Positions 41,353 to 52,643 of a stretch of 52,759 nucleotides of DNA are shown here, in pieces (the stretch's first letter is position 1; the number at the start of each line of letters is the position of its first letter). The notes below the pieces were generated by a model. The model did not search any database, was not told the origin of the DNA, and saw nothing but the letters and a program-made list of their open reading frames with translations. Position numbers and translations under genes: made by a program. Origin of the DNA: Robiginitomaculum sp. (GTDB taxonomy: Bacteria; Pseudomonadota; Alphaproteobacteria; Caulobacterales; Maricaulaceae); contig JAESQN010000009.1 in NCBI GenBank assembly GCA_016765135.1, positions 1 through 52,759 of the forward strand, written 5' to 3'.

Positions 41353-44202
41353 ATGACCAGCCTTACACATATACGCGTTCGTGGTGCGCGCACCCATAAC
41401 CTGAAAAGCGTGGATGTGGATTTGCCGCGTGATAAATTGATTGTCATCACCGGGCTTTCGGGTTCGGGGAAATCCTCGCTGGCTTTTGATACTATATATG
41501 CCGAAGGACAGCGCCGTTATGTGGAGAGCCTGTCAGCCTATGCGCGGCAATTTCTGGAGCTTCAGGAAAAGCCGGACGTGGACAGCATTGAAGGTTTGTC
41601 GCCTGCTATTTCCATTGAACAAAAAACCACCTCCCGCAACCCGCGCTCTACCGTGGGCACAGTCACCGAAATTTATGATTATATGCGGCTTTTATGGGCG
41701 CGGGTCGGCGTACCTTATTCGCCTGCAACTGGTCTGCCTATTGAAAGCCAATCGGTCGCACAAATGGTTGACCGGGTTATGGCTTTGCCAGAAAAAACCA
41801 AGCTTTACATTTTAGCCCCCATAGTACGAGGCCGCAAAGGCGAGTACCGCAAGGAATTTGCCGATCTGATGAAACAGGGTTTCCAGCGGGCCAAAATCGA
41901 CGGCGAATTTGTCCGCATCGAGGATGCGCCTGCCCTAGATAAAAACTACAAACACGATATTGACGTGGTGGTCGATAGGGTCGTGGTGCGCGAAGGGTTG
42001 GAGACCAGATTAGCAGACAGTTTCGAAACCGCCCTGCGCTTGGCAGACGGGCTGGCTATCGCTGAACTGGCGGATGCCAAAGACGGAGAGAATGAGCGGA
42101 TTTTGTTTTCGCAAAAATTTGCTTGCCCCGTCTCCGGCTTTACCATCTCGGAAATAGAGCCGCGCCTGTTCTCATTTAACAGCCCCCACGGAGCTTGTCC
42201 GAAATGTGATGGTCTTGGCAATGAGCTAAAGTTTGATGCCAAATTGATCATCCCCGATACATCCAAAACCCTGACTTCAGGTGCCATCGCGCCTTGGTCA
42301 AAAACCCCCTCGCGCATGTACCGCCAAACCTTGGAAGCCCTGGCCAAGCATTACGGGTTTAATCTAGAAACGCCGTGGCAAAAATTGCCCGCCAAGCATC
42401 AGGATGTTTTGCTCAACGGCACCAAAGGCGAAATGGTTGAGTTTGTCTATTCCGAAGCCGGGCGAAAATACGAAACCAAAAAACCGTTTGAAGGTATTGT
42501 CCCCAATTTGGTGCGCCGCTTTCGCGATACGGAAAGCACATGGGCGCGGGATTTTTTGGCCAAATTTCAATCCAGCGCACAGTGCGAGACTTGTAAAGGC
42601 AAGCGGTTGCGCCCGGAGGCTCTAGCGGTAAAAATCGTCGGCATGGACATCACCGAAACCAGCGATATGTCTATCCAGCACGCCAAGGAGAGGTTCGAGA
42701 AACTGGCCGCGGAGTTGTCCGGGAAAGATTTGGAAATCGCCGAACGTATCTTGAAAGAAATCTCCGACCGCTTGTCGTTCTTGAATGCGGTCGGGCTTGA
42801 TTATTTGACGCTGGGGCGCGGCTCTGGTTCATTGTCTGGCGGGGAGAGCCAGCGCATTCGTTTGGCTTCCCAAATTGGCTCAGGGCTTACAGGTGTTTTA
42901 TATGTTCTGGATGAGCCGAGCATTGGTCTGCATCAACGCGACAATGCGCGGCTACTTGAAACCCTGCAAGGTTTGCGCGATCTCGGTAATACGGTGATCG
43001 TAGTCGAACATGATGAAGATGCAATTTTGTGTGCTGATTATGTGGTCGATATGGGGCCGTTAGCCGGGGTAGGGGGCGGCGAAGTGGTGGCGGTAGGTAC
43101 GCCCGCCAAAATAAAATCCAATAAAAAATCTTTGACCGGCCAATACCTTACGGGCAAGAAATGCATTGAAATTCCCAAAATCCGCCGCAAAGCTAGCCAC
43201 AAAACGCTAACCGTAAAAGCCGCCAGTGGCAACAACCTCAAAGCCATTGACGTGGAGTTCCCCCTCGGCCTGTTCATCTGTGTGACGGGGGTTTCTGGCG
43301 GTGGAAAATCGACCTTGACCATCGAGACTTTGTACAAAGCGGCGGCGCGTAAGCTTAACAATTCCAGTGTCGCCGTCATGCCCCACGACAGTATAGAGGG
43401 TTTCGAACATCTCGACAAAGTTATCGACATTGACCAGTCACCTATAGGCCGCACACCGCGTTCTAACCCGGCCACTTATACCGGCGCTTTTACCCCGATC
43501 CGCGACTGGTTTTCTGGTCTGCCAGAAGCCAAGACACGCGGCTATAAACCGGGGCGTTTTTCATTTAACGTCAAGGGCGGACGCTGTGAGGCGTGTCGGG
43601 GCGGCGGCGTTATCAAAATCGAAATGCACTTCTTGCCCGATATTTATGTGCAGTGCGAAACATGTCGAGGTCAGCGTTATAACCGCGAAACTTTGGAGAT
43701 AAAATTCAAGGGCAAAACCATTGCGGACATCCTGTCCATGAGCGTTGATGATGCGGCGGTTTTCTTCAAAGCCGTGCCAAGTATCCGAGATAAAATGGTT
43801 ACCCTGCAACGTGTTGGGCTGGGCTATCTACAAGTCGGTCAACAAGCCACCACATTATCAGGCGGCGAAGCCCAGCGGGTAAAGCTGGCCAAGGAGTTGT
43901 CCAAACGAGCTACGGGTCGCACGCTCTATATTCTGGACGAGCCAACCACGGGTTTACACTTTGAGGACGTTAACAAATTGCTTGGTGTCCTGAATGAATT
44001 GGTCGAGGGCGGAAATACCATGATCGTCATTGAGCATAATCTAGACGTGATAAAAACCGCCGACTGGATCATAGACTTGGGCCCCGAAGGCGGAGACGGC
44101 GGCGGCGAAGTGGTCGCAGTTGGTACGCCGGAACAAGTCGCTAAAGTTAAGGCAAGCTGGACGGGCCGGTATTTAAAGTCGGTTTTGGAGAAAAGCGCTT
44201 AA
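41353..44202 (+). CDS. uvrA: Excinuclease ABC subunit A
   Basis: The damage-sensing ATPase of nucleotide excision repair, 949 aa. It has two ABC modules: Walker [10 protein letters not shown] and GVSGGGKST, signatures [12 protein letters not shown] and [12 protein letters not shown], Walker [11 protein letters not shown] and [10 protein letters not shown]. Zinc sites [25 protein letters not shown] and CETCRGQRY are intact. I take the ATG at 41353 ([18 protein letters not shown]), because the 32 residues upstream from 41257 do not fit the family. No good SOS box is seen upstream. Confidence 0.97.
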   Translation: MTSLTHIRVRGARTHNLKSVDVDLPRDKLIVITGLSGSGKSSLAFDTIYAEGQRRYVESLSAYARQFLELQEKPDVDSIEGLSPAISIEQKTTSRNPRSTVGTVTEIYDYMRLLWARVGVPYSPATGLPIESQSVAQMVDRVMALPEKTKLYILAPIVRGRKGEYRKEFADLMKQGFQRAKIDGEFVRIEDAPALDKNYKHDIDVVVDRVVVREGLETRLADSFETALRLADGLAIAELADAKDGENERILFSQKFACPVSGFTISEIEPRLFSFNSPHGACPKCDGLGNELKFDAKLIIPDTSKTLTSGAIAPWSKTPSRMYRQTLEALAKHYGFNLETPWQKLPAKHQDVLLNGTKGEMVEFVYSEAGRKYETKKPFEGIVPNLVRRFRDTESTWARDFLAKFQSSAQCETCKGKRLRPEALAVKIVGMDITETSDMSIQHAKERFEKLAAELSGKDLEIAERILKEISDRLSFLNAVGLDYLTLGRGSGSLSGGESQRIRLASQIGSGLTGVLYVLDEPSIGLHQRDNARLLETLQGLRDLGNTVIVVEHDEDAILCADYVVDMGPLAGVGGGEVVAVGTPAKIKSNKKSLTGQYLTGKKCIEIPKIRRKASHKTLTVKAASGNNLKAIDVEFPLGLFICVTGVSGGGKSTLTIETLYKAAARKLNNSSVAVMPHDSIEGFEHLDKVIDIDQSPIGRTPRSNPATYTGAFTPIRDWFSGLPEAKTRGYKPGRFSFNVKGGRCEACRGGGVIKIEMHFLPDIYVQCETCRGQRYNRETLEIKFKGKTIADILSMSVDDAAVFFKAVPSIRDKMVTLQRVGLGYLQVGQQATTLSGGEAQRVKLAKELSKRATGRTLYILDEPTTGLHFEDVNKLLGVLNELVEGGNTMIVIEHNLDVIKTADWIIDLGPEGGDGGGEVVAVGTPEQVAKVKASWTGRYLKSVLEKSA

Positions 44203-44214
44203 AGAAAAAAGCGT

Positions 44215-45414
44215 TTAAATCGGATCATTACCATAATAATCGGTCAAAATATACCTGACCGATGTTATAAAATCTTTGCGCTGTTCGTCGGTTTCTACCT
44301 CTGTGCGCGGTTCATATTTCCATTTTTGCACCGAACGCAATGACGGTTTGTCATAGATGTCCTTTGGCCAGGAATGCAATATCCTGATATTTTTGGTGTT
44401 GCCCGCGTCGTCCAGATCAAATTTTACAAAGGAAAACCCGGATGTGTAGGCCTTGCGCGGCATTTTGGGCGGAACACGTTTTACCGGATGAGTAATGCGT
44501 TTTATTTCACTTTCATAAGGCCAGCACTTGCACAGCCCTTTTTCCAGTGCTTCTTCCTGACCCATTCTCGCCAAGAGATGGGTTCTGGAATTGCTCCACC
44601 TGCCGATGGTGGTTATCAACTGGGGGTCTTCAAACTCCAGATATTTTCTCAAAATTTCTATAGCTTTTTGGTAAGCCAGCGCCGCTTCAAGCCATTGCTT
44701 ATCACGCTCGTAAGAAAATCCGATGAGTTTATAAGCAATCGCCGCATAGTCCTCCCGGTACAGGCCTGGGTATTTATCAAAAATGTCAATCGCAGTTTGT
44801 GCATATTGCCCGCTTTTTGATTGTGTGCGCCCGGCTCTGTCCTTAACCTTAGAATTAATCTTGGTGCTTGATGCCAGAGCATGCCCCGAGTATTTTGCTT
44901 GCCAGTTGGCATTTGTTGCTAATATTCGGGCTTGATGTACTCTAAGCTCTGCGGCGAAAATGCCGTCGTCCAATGCGTTTGCCCCTGCAAACTCCCTGGC
45001 TTTATCAAGCCGTTTCCAGGCTTTGTTTTTTTGGTCGCTTCCGAGCATGGCTGCTGCGAGTTCGACCTCACGCTCCAACCTTATCATAGCGCCATTATCT
45101 TTAGCGAGCACCGCAAGATCAGCGCTCCGCATTAGTGGCTTTACGGCTGATTTATTGTCGCCAAGCCTCATGGCCAGCCTACCATAATTATAGGCCAAAT
45201 CACCCGTTGTTTTATGATCACCAAGCAATTTTTCTGCCTCTAGCCAGGCTTTTTTACCGTGCCCGAGCGCAGTTTTAAAATCCTTGCTTTGGTAAGCCGT
45301 ATTAAACGCCTTGTAGGGCTTCATCACCTCTGCGGGGATTGAGCTTGCATAAGACATGCTTTGTAGCAAAAGCATAATACCAGAGATAATTACAATGATA
45401 AAAACTCTACGCAT
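44215..45414 (-). CDS. TPR-containing energy transducer TonB-like protein
   Basis: A 399-aa protein with a signal anchor or signal peptide (VFIIVIISGIMLLLQSMSYAS), a long helical region with TPR-like repeats (about 30-290) and a TonB C-terminal domain (about 300-395: VPPKMPRKAYTSGFSFVKFD, WPKDIYDKPSLRSVQKWKYEPR). The Pro-rich spanner of true TonB is missing, so coupling to ExbBD is doubtful; such TPR-TonB proteins are common in this group of bacteria. Substrate unknown. Convergent with uvrA, 12 bases apart; first neighbour of two paralogous membrane proteins. Confidence 0.8.
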   Translation of the reverse strand: MRRVFIIVIISGIMLLLQSMSYASSIPAEVMKPYKAFNTAYQSKDFKTALGHGKKAWLEAEKLLGDHKTTGDLAYNYGRLAMRLGDNKSAVKPLMRSADLAVLAKDNGAMIRLEREVELAAAMLGSDQKNKAWKRLDKAREFAGANALDDGIFAAELRVHQARILATNANWQAKYSGHALASSTKINSKVKDRAGRTQSKSGQYAQTAIDIFDKYPGLYREDYAAIAYKLIGFSYERDKQWLEAALAYQKAIEILRKYLEFEDPQLITTIGRWSNSRTHLLARMGQEEALEKGLCKCWPYESEIKRITHPVKRVPPKMPRKAYTSGFSFVKFDLDDAGNTKNIRILHSWPKDIYDKPSLRSVQKWKYEPRTEVETDEQRKDFITSVRYILTDYYGNDPI

Positions 45415-45481
45415 ATGTCTCTCCTGTTAGCGAAAGGCAACACTACAGGAAATAGCTTTAAATGCAAGTGCACTAAGTCAG

Positions 45482-46456
45482 CTAATCAAATTGGTTAGCT
45501 TCGTCATTGCCGTGCCACCATTTAACTGCGTAGGAACCAACGCCGGAGATGGACAGGGTGTAGATGGCATAGGCCCCGGCGTATGTGAATATGGCGACAA
45601 TACCTATAAACATCACAAGCGGGTTTTTGAACCTCTGAGCCGCTTCTGCAAATGCAATTTTGGGGTTTTCCTTACCCAGACCCGACAAAGCTTCCAAAAA
45701 TGCCGTATCGCCCGTTACGGCTATAACGCCAATACTCATAACAACATAAATCAAAATATATCCGCCAATAACCACGACCAAATATGCGCCTAATAAGTTC
45801 CAGAAAATACCCTTGCTAACTTTGCGTGCTGCCATGATTTGTAGCCTGCCTCTATACACACTTAGCGCCGCCGCCGGGGCCAGGCTAATGGGTAGAAACA
45901 CCAATAAACAAAGCAATGCCACAAACCCGATCAGGCCAATAATACCGCCTAAAATAGGGGACACCGCCCCCAAGCCACCAGCAAACAAGACCAGCACAAG
46001 CACGCCGAGCACATATGCAACAAACCAGATGAACCAGACCGAGAGCTGCGCGAGTAATACGCGCATCTGTAAACCACCAAACCGCAAAGGCATTCGCGGT
46101 TCTTCTTCGCCGAACAGTACTTTTTTATGCAGTGCAGTTTCAACGGCCGCCCCTATGGCCAATATGCAGACCACGAGGAATAGATAAGATGGTAGCAGTT
46201 TCGCAAATATGGTCAACAGCGCCGTATTGTCTGGCGCTTCTCCGCTCACTATTGCTTTCATATTATGCCAATTGGCCTCTAGCAAATCCGGATAATATTT
46301 CACAATAAACGGAAGGGAGAGCAACATAGCGCCAGCATAGGCCGCACTGGCCCAGAACCATAATCGTTTGGCGAAAGCCTTGCCGTCCGCCGTTTGAAAT
46401 AATTGCGTAATGGCAGTAGAAAAATCAAATTTTTCAATGGGTGTTGGTGTACTCAT
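45482..46456 (-). CDS. Multi-pass membrane protein, paralogue 1
   Basis: A 324-aa membrane protein with about six transmembrane segments. The segment SLAPAAALSVYRGRLQI, then SKGIFWNLLGAYLVVVI, has a direct counterpart in the next gene (SPASALSIAEDRFAL, then AKGRFWPMFGSYALITV), so the two are paralogues. The family is one I know only as uncharacterised. GGGAGA precedes the ATG. It lies 24 bases after paralogue 2 and is probably co-transcribed with it. Confidence 0.78.
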   Translation of the reverse strand: MSTPTPIEKFDFSTAITQLFQTADGKAFAKRLWFWASAAYAGAMLLSLPFIVKYYPDLLEANWHNMKAIVSGEAPDNTALLTIFAKLLPSYLFLVVCILAIGAAVETALHKKVLFGEEEPRMPLRFGGLQMRVLLAQLSVWFIWFVAYVLGVLVLVLFAGGLGAVSPILGGIIGLIGFVALLCLLVFLPISLAPAAALSVYRGRLQIMAARKVSKGIFWNLLGAYLVVVIGGYILIYVVMSIGVIAVTGDTAFLEALSGLGKENPKIAFAEAAQRFKNPLVMFIGIVAIFTYAGAYAIYTLSISGVGSYAVKWWHGNDEANQFD

Positions 46457-46480
46457 ATTCGTCTCCCGGTTTATTACTTA

Positions 46481-47497
46481 CTACGAAAATACATCTACGC
46501 TATTTTCGGCACGGTCAGTGTTGTACAAATTTGTAGCATGGGCGGCAACGCCTGCGAAATGTAAATACCAAATTGCTTGAAACACATAATACAAAAACAT
46601 GGCAACAGCCAAGCCCGTCAAGATGGATGGTTGGGTAAGTATCTCCATGATTGTTGTGACGGCTTCTTCGGGCGGCATGCCTCCCATTTTCTCAAATTCA
46701 GGAATCATTGCAAGAAAGCTTCCGGTAAATGCAATAATCAAAACGGTTTGAATAACATTGGCTATGATATACCCGACGACTGTAATAAGCGCATAGGATC
46801 CGAACATAGGCCAAAAACGACCCTTGGCCACTGGCCAGGTATCACCCAATGCAAATCGGTCTTCGGCAATAGATAGAGCCGAGGCCGGGGACAAGCGAAT
46901 GACAATAAAGATAAACAAAGCAAATGCTGCCAACACTCCAAGAAAAGTGACTATCCCGACAATCACCCCCATTACTCCAGAGCCTGAACCACCTGCAAAG
47001 ACGCCAAAAAGCAAAACGCCCAAAACGAAATGTACAAGAATGAGGGTAGCAAAACCTGCCAGCCCGACGATCAAACGGCAAAATAGTACCCGCAGCTCAT
47101 CTTTGCCGAAACGCCAGGGCAAAAACCCGTCATCTTCGCCGCGCATGGCCCGGCGTAAAAACGCCGCTTCGACCATTGCCCATATTGCCCAACCACCAAT
47201 AGAAATCAGCAACATTGGCAAAGCCATTTTGCCCATCATAGCGAACATTTTCATGACAACTTCCATCTCGGAAGCATCGCCGGGGGCATCTTCCATCTCA
47301 ATGGCATATTGCATGAACTCGACAAACGACCCCATGACCATCTTGCCAAACAAGAAAAGTAAAACCGTAATCAAAACACCATAAACGGCTGCAGATTTAA
47401 ATACAAATGCGGCACTACCTGGCCCCGTTTGAAACGGTAGAAAAATTGAACGACCAAAATCATATGGCGCTTTGTTTATGTTGATTATGTCTGCCAT
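46481..47497 (-). CDS. Multi-pass membrane protein, paralogue 2
   Basis: A 338-aa membrane protein with about six transmembrane segments, paralogous to the gene at 45482. The order of parts is the same: N-terminal cytoplasmic head, two helices around a charged loop, RAMRGEDDGFLPWRFGKDELRVLF (paralogue 1: EEPRMPLRFGGLQMRVLL), then helices and the SPASALS motif. Function unknown. I take the ATG at 47497, with AGGGGA before it; the upstream 16 codons lack support. Divergent from trmFO. Confidence 0.78.
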   Translation of the reverse strand: MADIININKAPYDFGRSIFLPFQTGPGSAAFVFKSAAVYGVLITVLLFLFGKMVMGSFVEFMQYAIEMEDAPGDASEMEVVMKMFAMMGKMALPMLLISIGGWAIWAMVEAAFLRRAMRGEDDGFLPWRFGKDELRVLFCRLIVGLAGFATLILVHFVLGVLLFGVFAGGSGSGVMGVIVGIVTFLGVLAAFALFIFIVIRLSPASALSIAEDRFALGDTWPVAKGRFWPMFGSYALITVVGYIIANVIQTVLIIAFTGSFLAMIPEFEKMGGMPPEEAVTTIMEILTQPSILTGLAVAMFLYYVFQAIWYLHFAGVAAHATNLYNTDRAENSVDVFS

Positions 47498-47598
47498 AGC
47501 TTTCCCCTTTTTGTACACTTTTCTAGCAATTAGTAAAAAACACAAGGTTTAACACGATTTTTCTTTGCAGATTTATACGTAACCTCTAAACCCCAATT

Positions 47599-48981
47599 AT
47601 GAAAAACCCAAACAACAAAGTTCACATAATCGGCGCAGGTCTCGCAGGTAGCGAGGCGGCTTGGCAAGTGGCGCAAGCGGGCGTGCCCGTGGTGCTGCAT
47701 GAAATGCGCCCGGACGTACAAACCGCCGTCCACCAGAGCGGCGGATTTGCCGAGCTGGTCTGTTCCAATTCCTTTCGCTCTGACGATGCGCAGGCCAATG
47801 CGGTCGGGGTGTTGCACGAGGAGATGCGCCGCGCCAACTCGCTGATTATGGCGTGCGCCGATATTCACAAACTCCCGGCGGGCGGGGCGCTGGCGGTTGA
47901 CCGGGAATTGTTTTCAGATGCGGTGAGCAAAGCCTTGCATGATCATCCGCTTGTTACGGTGGAGTACGGCGAAATCACTGGCCTACCACCAGAGGACTGG
48001 GACAATGTTATCATCGCCACGGGGCCGCTTACGACGCCAACCCTTGCCGAAGCCATATTGGAAGCTAGCGGCGAGGATGCTTTGGCATTCTTTGATGCTA
48101 TCGCGCCTATTATCTACAAGGACAGCATAGATTTTGACATTGCCTGGATGCAGTCGCGCTATGATAAAAAAGGGCCTGGTGGCGACGGGGCTGATTATAT
48201 CAACTGCCCCCTCGACCAAGACCAATACGAAACATTTATTGATGCGCTGGTGGGCAGTGACCAGACCGAGTTTCGCGACTGGGAAAAAGACACACCCTAT
48301 TTCGAGAGCTGCCTACCCATAGAGGTCATGGCCGAGCGCGGGCCGCAGACCTTGCGCTGGGGGCCAATGAAGCCGGTCGGCCTGACCAATCCCCATAACC
48401 CGACGGTCAAAGCTCACGCCATTGTGCAGTTGCGTCAGGACAATGCCCTGGGCACAATTTACAATATGGTCGGGTTCCAAACCAAGATGAAATACGCGGC
48501 CCAGACCGAAATATTTAAAACCATTCCGGGCCTGGAAAAAGCGGTGTTCGCACGGCTCGGCGGTATCCACCGCAATACGTTCATCAATTCGCCCAAGCTG
48601 TTAAACGCGCAATTGCAAATGACCGCCAGACCAAATCTGCGCTTTGCCGGGCAAATCATGGGCGTCGAAGGGTATGTGGAAAGCGCCGCCCTCGGCTTGA
48701 TCACAGGCCGCATGGCGAGCGCACAAGCCCAAGGCAACACACACCCAGCTCCACCCTTAACCACCGCGCTAGGTGCATTGGTACACCACGTAACCGGCGG
48801 CTATATGACCGGCCCCAAAGCCAAATTCCAACCCATGAACATAAATTTCGGCCTGTTCCCGCCAATAGAGCTGATCTACAAAGACGAAGACGGCAAACGG
48901 TTAAGGGGCAAAGACAAAACAAGGTTCAGGAAGCGCAAGCTGGCAGAACGGGCATTGGCGGATATTATGGGGTGGGTGTAA
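47599..48981 (+). CDS. trmFO: tRNA (uracil-5-)-methyltransferase TrmFO, folate-dependent
   Basis: A 460-aa flavoenzyme that forms m5U54 in the T loop of tRNA using methylenetetrahydrofolate and FADH2. The FAD motif [17 protein letters not shown] is at the N-terminus; [10 protein letters not shown] holds the conserved Cys, and RNTFINSP and [14 protein letters not shown] are family signatures. In alphaproteobacteria this enzyme replaces TrmA. The start is the ATG at 47599. Confidence 0.97.
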   Translation: MKNPNNKVHIIGAGLAGSEAAWQVAQAGVPVVLHEMRPDVQTAVHQSGGFAELVCSNSFRSDDAQANAVGVLHEEMRRANSLIMACADIHKLPAGGALAVDRELFSDAVSKALHDHPLVTVEYGEITGLPPEDWDNVIIATGPLTTPTLAEAILEASGEDALAFFDAIAPIIYKDSIDFDIAWMQSRYDKKGPGGDGADYINCPLDQDQYETFIDALVGSDQTEFRDWEKDTPYFESCLPIEVMAERGPQTLRWGPMKPVGLTNPHNPTVKAHAIVQLRQDNALGTIYNMVGFQTKMKYAAQTEIFKTIPGLEKAVFARLGGIHRNTFINSPKLLNAQLQMTARPNLRFAGQIMGVEGYVESAALGLITGRMASAQAQGNTHPAPPLTTALGALVHHVTGGYMTGPKAKFQPMNINFGLFPPIELIYKDEDGKRLRGKDKTRFRKRKLAERALADIMGWV

Positions 48982-49331
48982 ATTTTCTCCTACGCTCGCC
49001 GGTAGTCAAACACAACCCTCCCCACCCGCTCACTCCCATTTCCGCTCATTCCGGCGAAAGTCGGGAAGGCGGGCGTCCAGTTGGATGTCAGATTTATCCG
49101 TCGAAGGAGACATTAGAAATTTTCACCATTTGACTAATTAGCAACAATGTAGGTAATCTGCCATTTTTACAGACAATGTTTCTCTTATCTTTACCGACAT
49201 GCGCCTGAGTGCAAAAATTTGGAGATAGAACCACAAAACTGCGACCTTCTAATAATATGATTATCGGAAGAACCCAACTCTTGATCAGGTATGCCCTGAA
49301 ATGCAATAGCCTAACTAAGGAATATCATGTC
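48982..49331. other. Intergenic region upstream of the RES-domain gene
   Basis: About 350 bases with no convincing gene. Around 49037-49075 there is a pattern attccggcgaaagtcgggaa that resembles dispersed inverted repeats in alphaproteobacteria. From about 49085 the sequence turns A+T-rich, as does the following gene, which may mark an insertion boundary. Confidence 0.45.
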
Positions 49332-50762
49332 ATGAATTTTTGCGAAGACTGTGTTGGAGACGAGTATTTAGCAGATTGCATCAGAATGAATGGAGAAGAT
49401 GATGCCTGCGATAGCCCGAACTGTCCCAATCCGGATAAAACCGTACCTACACTCAACATCGACACATTGACCGAGGTCATCCGGCCGCGGTTTCATGAGC
49501 ATTTTGAGAAAACAAGATCAGAGCCGAATGGATTAGAATACATGATGCTCAAAGACAAAGAGCTTGGTTATGATTGGTACCGCGAAGGCGAGCCATTAGA
49601 GAACATCCTTGGAGACTATCTAGGACTCCCCGAACCCTTTGTAGACGCCCTTCTAAAAACCTTGCCAGATAACGATTACGATTCGGCAATTGGTGGTTAT
49701 GAAACCGAACTTGATTCAGAGGGAATGTTTGAAGACGTCCTTCCTCGCCTCGGAGTTTACAACGGCCTTTGGCGTGAGTTCTGCGATATTGCGACCAGAC
49801 AGGCCCGTCATTTTAATAGTCGTGTCCGAACACTGTTAGATGAAATTTTCGGCGACATCGTCGATCGCGATCCTGACGGACAAATTGTTGTCACGATTGG
49901 TCCGGACAACGGCGTTGCCTCACTGTATCGTGCACGAGACTTTTCATGTACTGAAAAAGCTGAAAAAGCTTTCCTTAATCCCACACAAGAGCTGGGGCCT
50001 CCTCCACCCGGCGGTGTGAGTTTTGGGCGTATGAATGCTGTGGGTGTGTCCATGTTTTATGGCGCGACGGATACAGATACTACACTTGCAGAAATACGCC
50101 CGCCTGTTGGCTACTTCGTAGCATCAGCGAAATTTGACATTACCCGTCCTTTACGCGTACTGGATCTAGGCGCTTTGGGCAAGATTGTAGACATGTTAAG
50201 CAAGTCTCAACTTGATCCCGAAAATGCTCGACATTTGGACCGCCAAGCTTTCTTCCTTACACTTGATGCTGAATTAGCTCGACCTGTAGACCCCGAGAAA
50301 AGTGCAAACGCCTATTTACCAACACAGATTCTATCGGACTATGTTGCAAATTGTCTGGGGCTGGATGGTATGATTTATAAGTCCGCCCAAGGCGGTACAG
50401 GCCGTAATGTCGTTCTTTTCCCATGCGCGTGCCGTGTTGAACAACCAAACTATCCGGAAGGCACGAGTCGCAAATTTGGAATTTCACAACTTTCAGAAGA
50501 CTTTGATGACATAGAGCTTTATGCAGATATAGAAACGCCAACCGATGCAGAGCTTCAAGAGCTTCAAAAAAAACAGTCGGATTGGGAATATCATGCTTTT
50601 GGCGAATCTGAAGTGGATAGCGATACGCGGGAAGTTTCATTGAGCTTTGACGATGATAGCCTGCAATATCACCGCGTTACGAGCGTTCAAGTTTATGTCG
50701 AAACCCAGCCTGTAAGATATAACGTTGGGCAAAGACGGGAAGATAAGGATTTTCCATTTTAA
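49332..50762 (+). CDS. RES-domain protein with zinc-ribbon/HEPN-type N-terminus
   Basis: A 476-aa protein. The N-terminus is Cys-rich (MNFCEDCVGDEYLADC, then CDSPNC), like the zinc-ribbon plus HEPN/RES N-terminal domain of large RES proteins. The C-terminal RES domain (about 215-370) shows LYRARDF, GRMNAVGVSMFYGA, TLAEIRP and LPTQILSDYVAN-CLGLDGMIYKS, which hold the usual Arg, Tyr, Glu and Ser. RES enzymes of the MbcT/ParT type degrade or transfer NAD+ and are toxins. No Xre/MbcA-type antitoxin is adjacent. AGGA lies 11 bases before the ATG, so the start is moderately supported. Confidence 0.85.
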   Translation: MNFCEDCVGDEYLADCIRMNGEDDACDSPNCPNPDKTVPTLNIDTLTEVIRPRFHEHFEKTRSEPNGLEYMMLKDKELGYDWYREGEPLENILGDYLGLPEPFVDALLKTLPDNDYDSAIGGYETELDSEGMFEDVLPRLGVYNGLWREFCDIATRQARHFNSRVRTLLDEIFGDIVDRDPDGQIVVTIGPDNGVASLYRARDFSCTEKAEKAFLNPTQELGPPPPGGVSFGRMNAVGVSMFYGATDTDTTLAEIRPPVGYFVASAKFDITRPLRVLDLGALGKIVDMLSKSQLDPENARHLDRQAFFLTLDAELARPVDPEKSANAYLPTQILSDYVANCLGLDGMIYKSAQGGTGRNVVLFPCACRVEQPNYPEGTSRKFGISQLSEDFDDIELYADIETPTDAELQELQKKQSDWEYHAFGESEVDSDTREVSLSFDDDSLQYHRVTSVQVYVETQPVRYNVGQRREDKDFPF

Positions 50763-51023
50763 TGTCACTCACCAGTCTAACTCCGTACCGACGATGAAGA
50801 ACATACCAATCTTGATTAGCAAGACCGATTCTTCCGTAAAAACTGTATGGATTGCGTGGACCAGGCTAGATGATTAATATGGTTTTGCGCTTTCCTTAAG
50901 AGCCTAATAAAGCTGATAACGTATTGGTGTTTTACGGCTCCTTTTGCCCCCAAAGCAGACATCTCACTGGATACCCGCCTGCGCGGGTATGAGCGGGGTG
51001 CGGGGAGTGAAATTCTGATTGAT
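50763..51023. other. Intergenic region with a short palindrome
   Basis: Convergent gap between the RES and enolase genes. A hairpin with arms atacccgc / gcgggtat (50971-50990) lies 34 bases from the eno stop; this motif is a common dispersed repeat in alphaproteobacteria and may stabilise or end transcripts. No gene is visible. Confidence 0.5.
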
Positions 51024-52322
<1,299 letters not shown>

Positions 52323-52505
52323 TTAATCTTCTTGGGCCGGGAGAACCTGACGGCCATTATACATGCCGGTCTTCAGGTCAATATGGTGCTGACGACGCAA
52401 TTCGCCGGATGATTTGTCTTCCACAAAATTTGTGGCGGTCAAACGGTCATGGGCGCGGCGCATACCACGGCGTGAATTAGAAATTTTACTCTTTGGGACA
52501 GCCAT
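52323..52505 (-). CDS. rpmF: 50S ribosomal protein L32
   Basis: A 60-aa L32: [20 protein letters not shown] is canonical, followed by [20 protein letters not shown]. The Cys zinc motif is absent, as in other zinc-free L32 proteins. A strong AGGAGG precedes the ATG. First gene of rpmF-eno. Confidence 0.97.
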   Translation of the reverse strand: MAVPKSKISNSRRGMRRAHDRLTATNFVEDKSSGELRRQHHIDLKTGMYNGRQVLPAQED

Positions 52506-52643
52506 GAAAGCCTCCTATAATTGAAATTTTGCTCAACCGACACAAGAGCCGGAAAATGTGCGCAGGCTTTAACCTAAACCCAAACGCGGCGCAAGAGCAG
52601 ATTAGCGGGAAAATGCAGATGTATTGACCCTGTAGCAACTGTA
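52506..52643. other. rpmF promoter region next to an insertion-sequence end
   Basis: These 138 bases hold the rpmF leader and, on the far side, the non-coding end of the IS110-type element whose transposase stops at 52644. The exact insertion boundary is not visible because IS110 elements lack terminal inverted repeats. The insertion may have altered the rpmF-eno promoter. Confidence 0.45.

Noticed and set aside
49094-49306. A 70-codon minus-strand ORF upstream of the RES gene
   Set aside because: There is no RBS, the composition is unremarkable and it overlaps the promoter region of the RES gene; not convincing as a gene.
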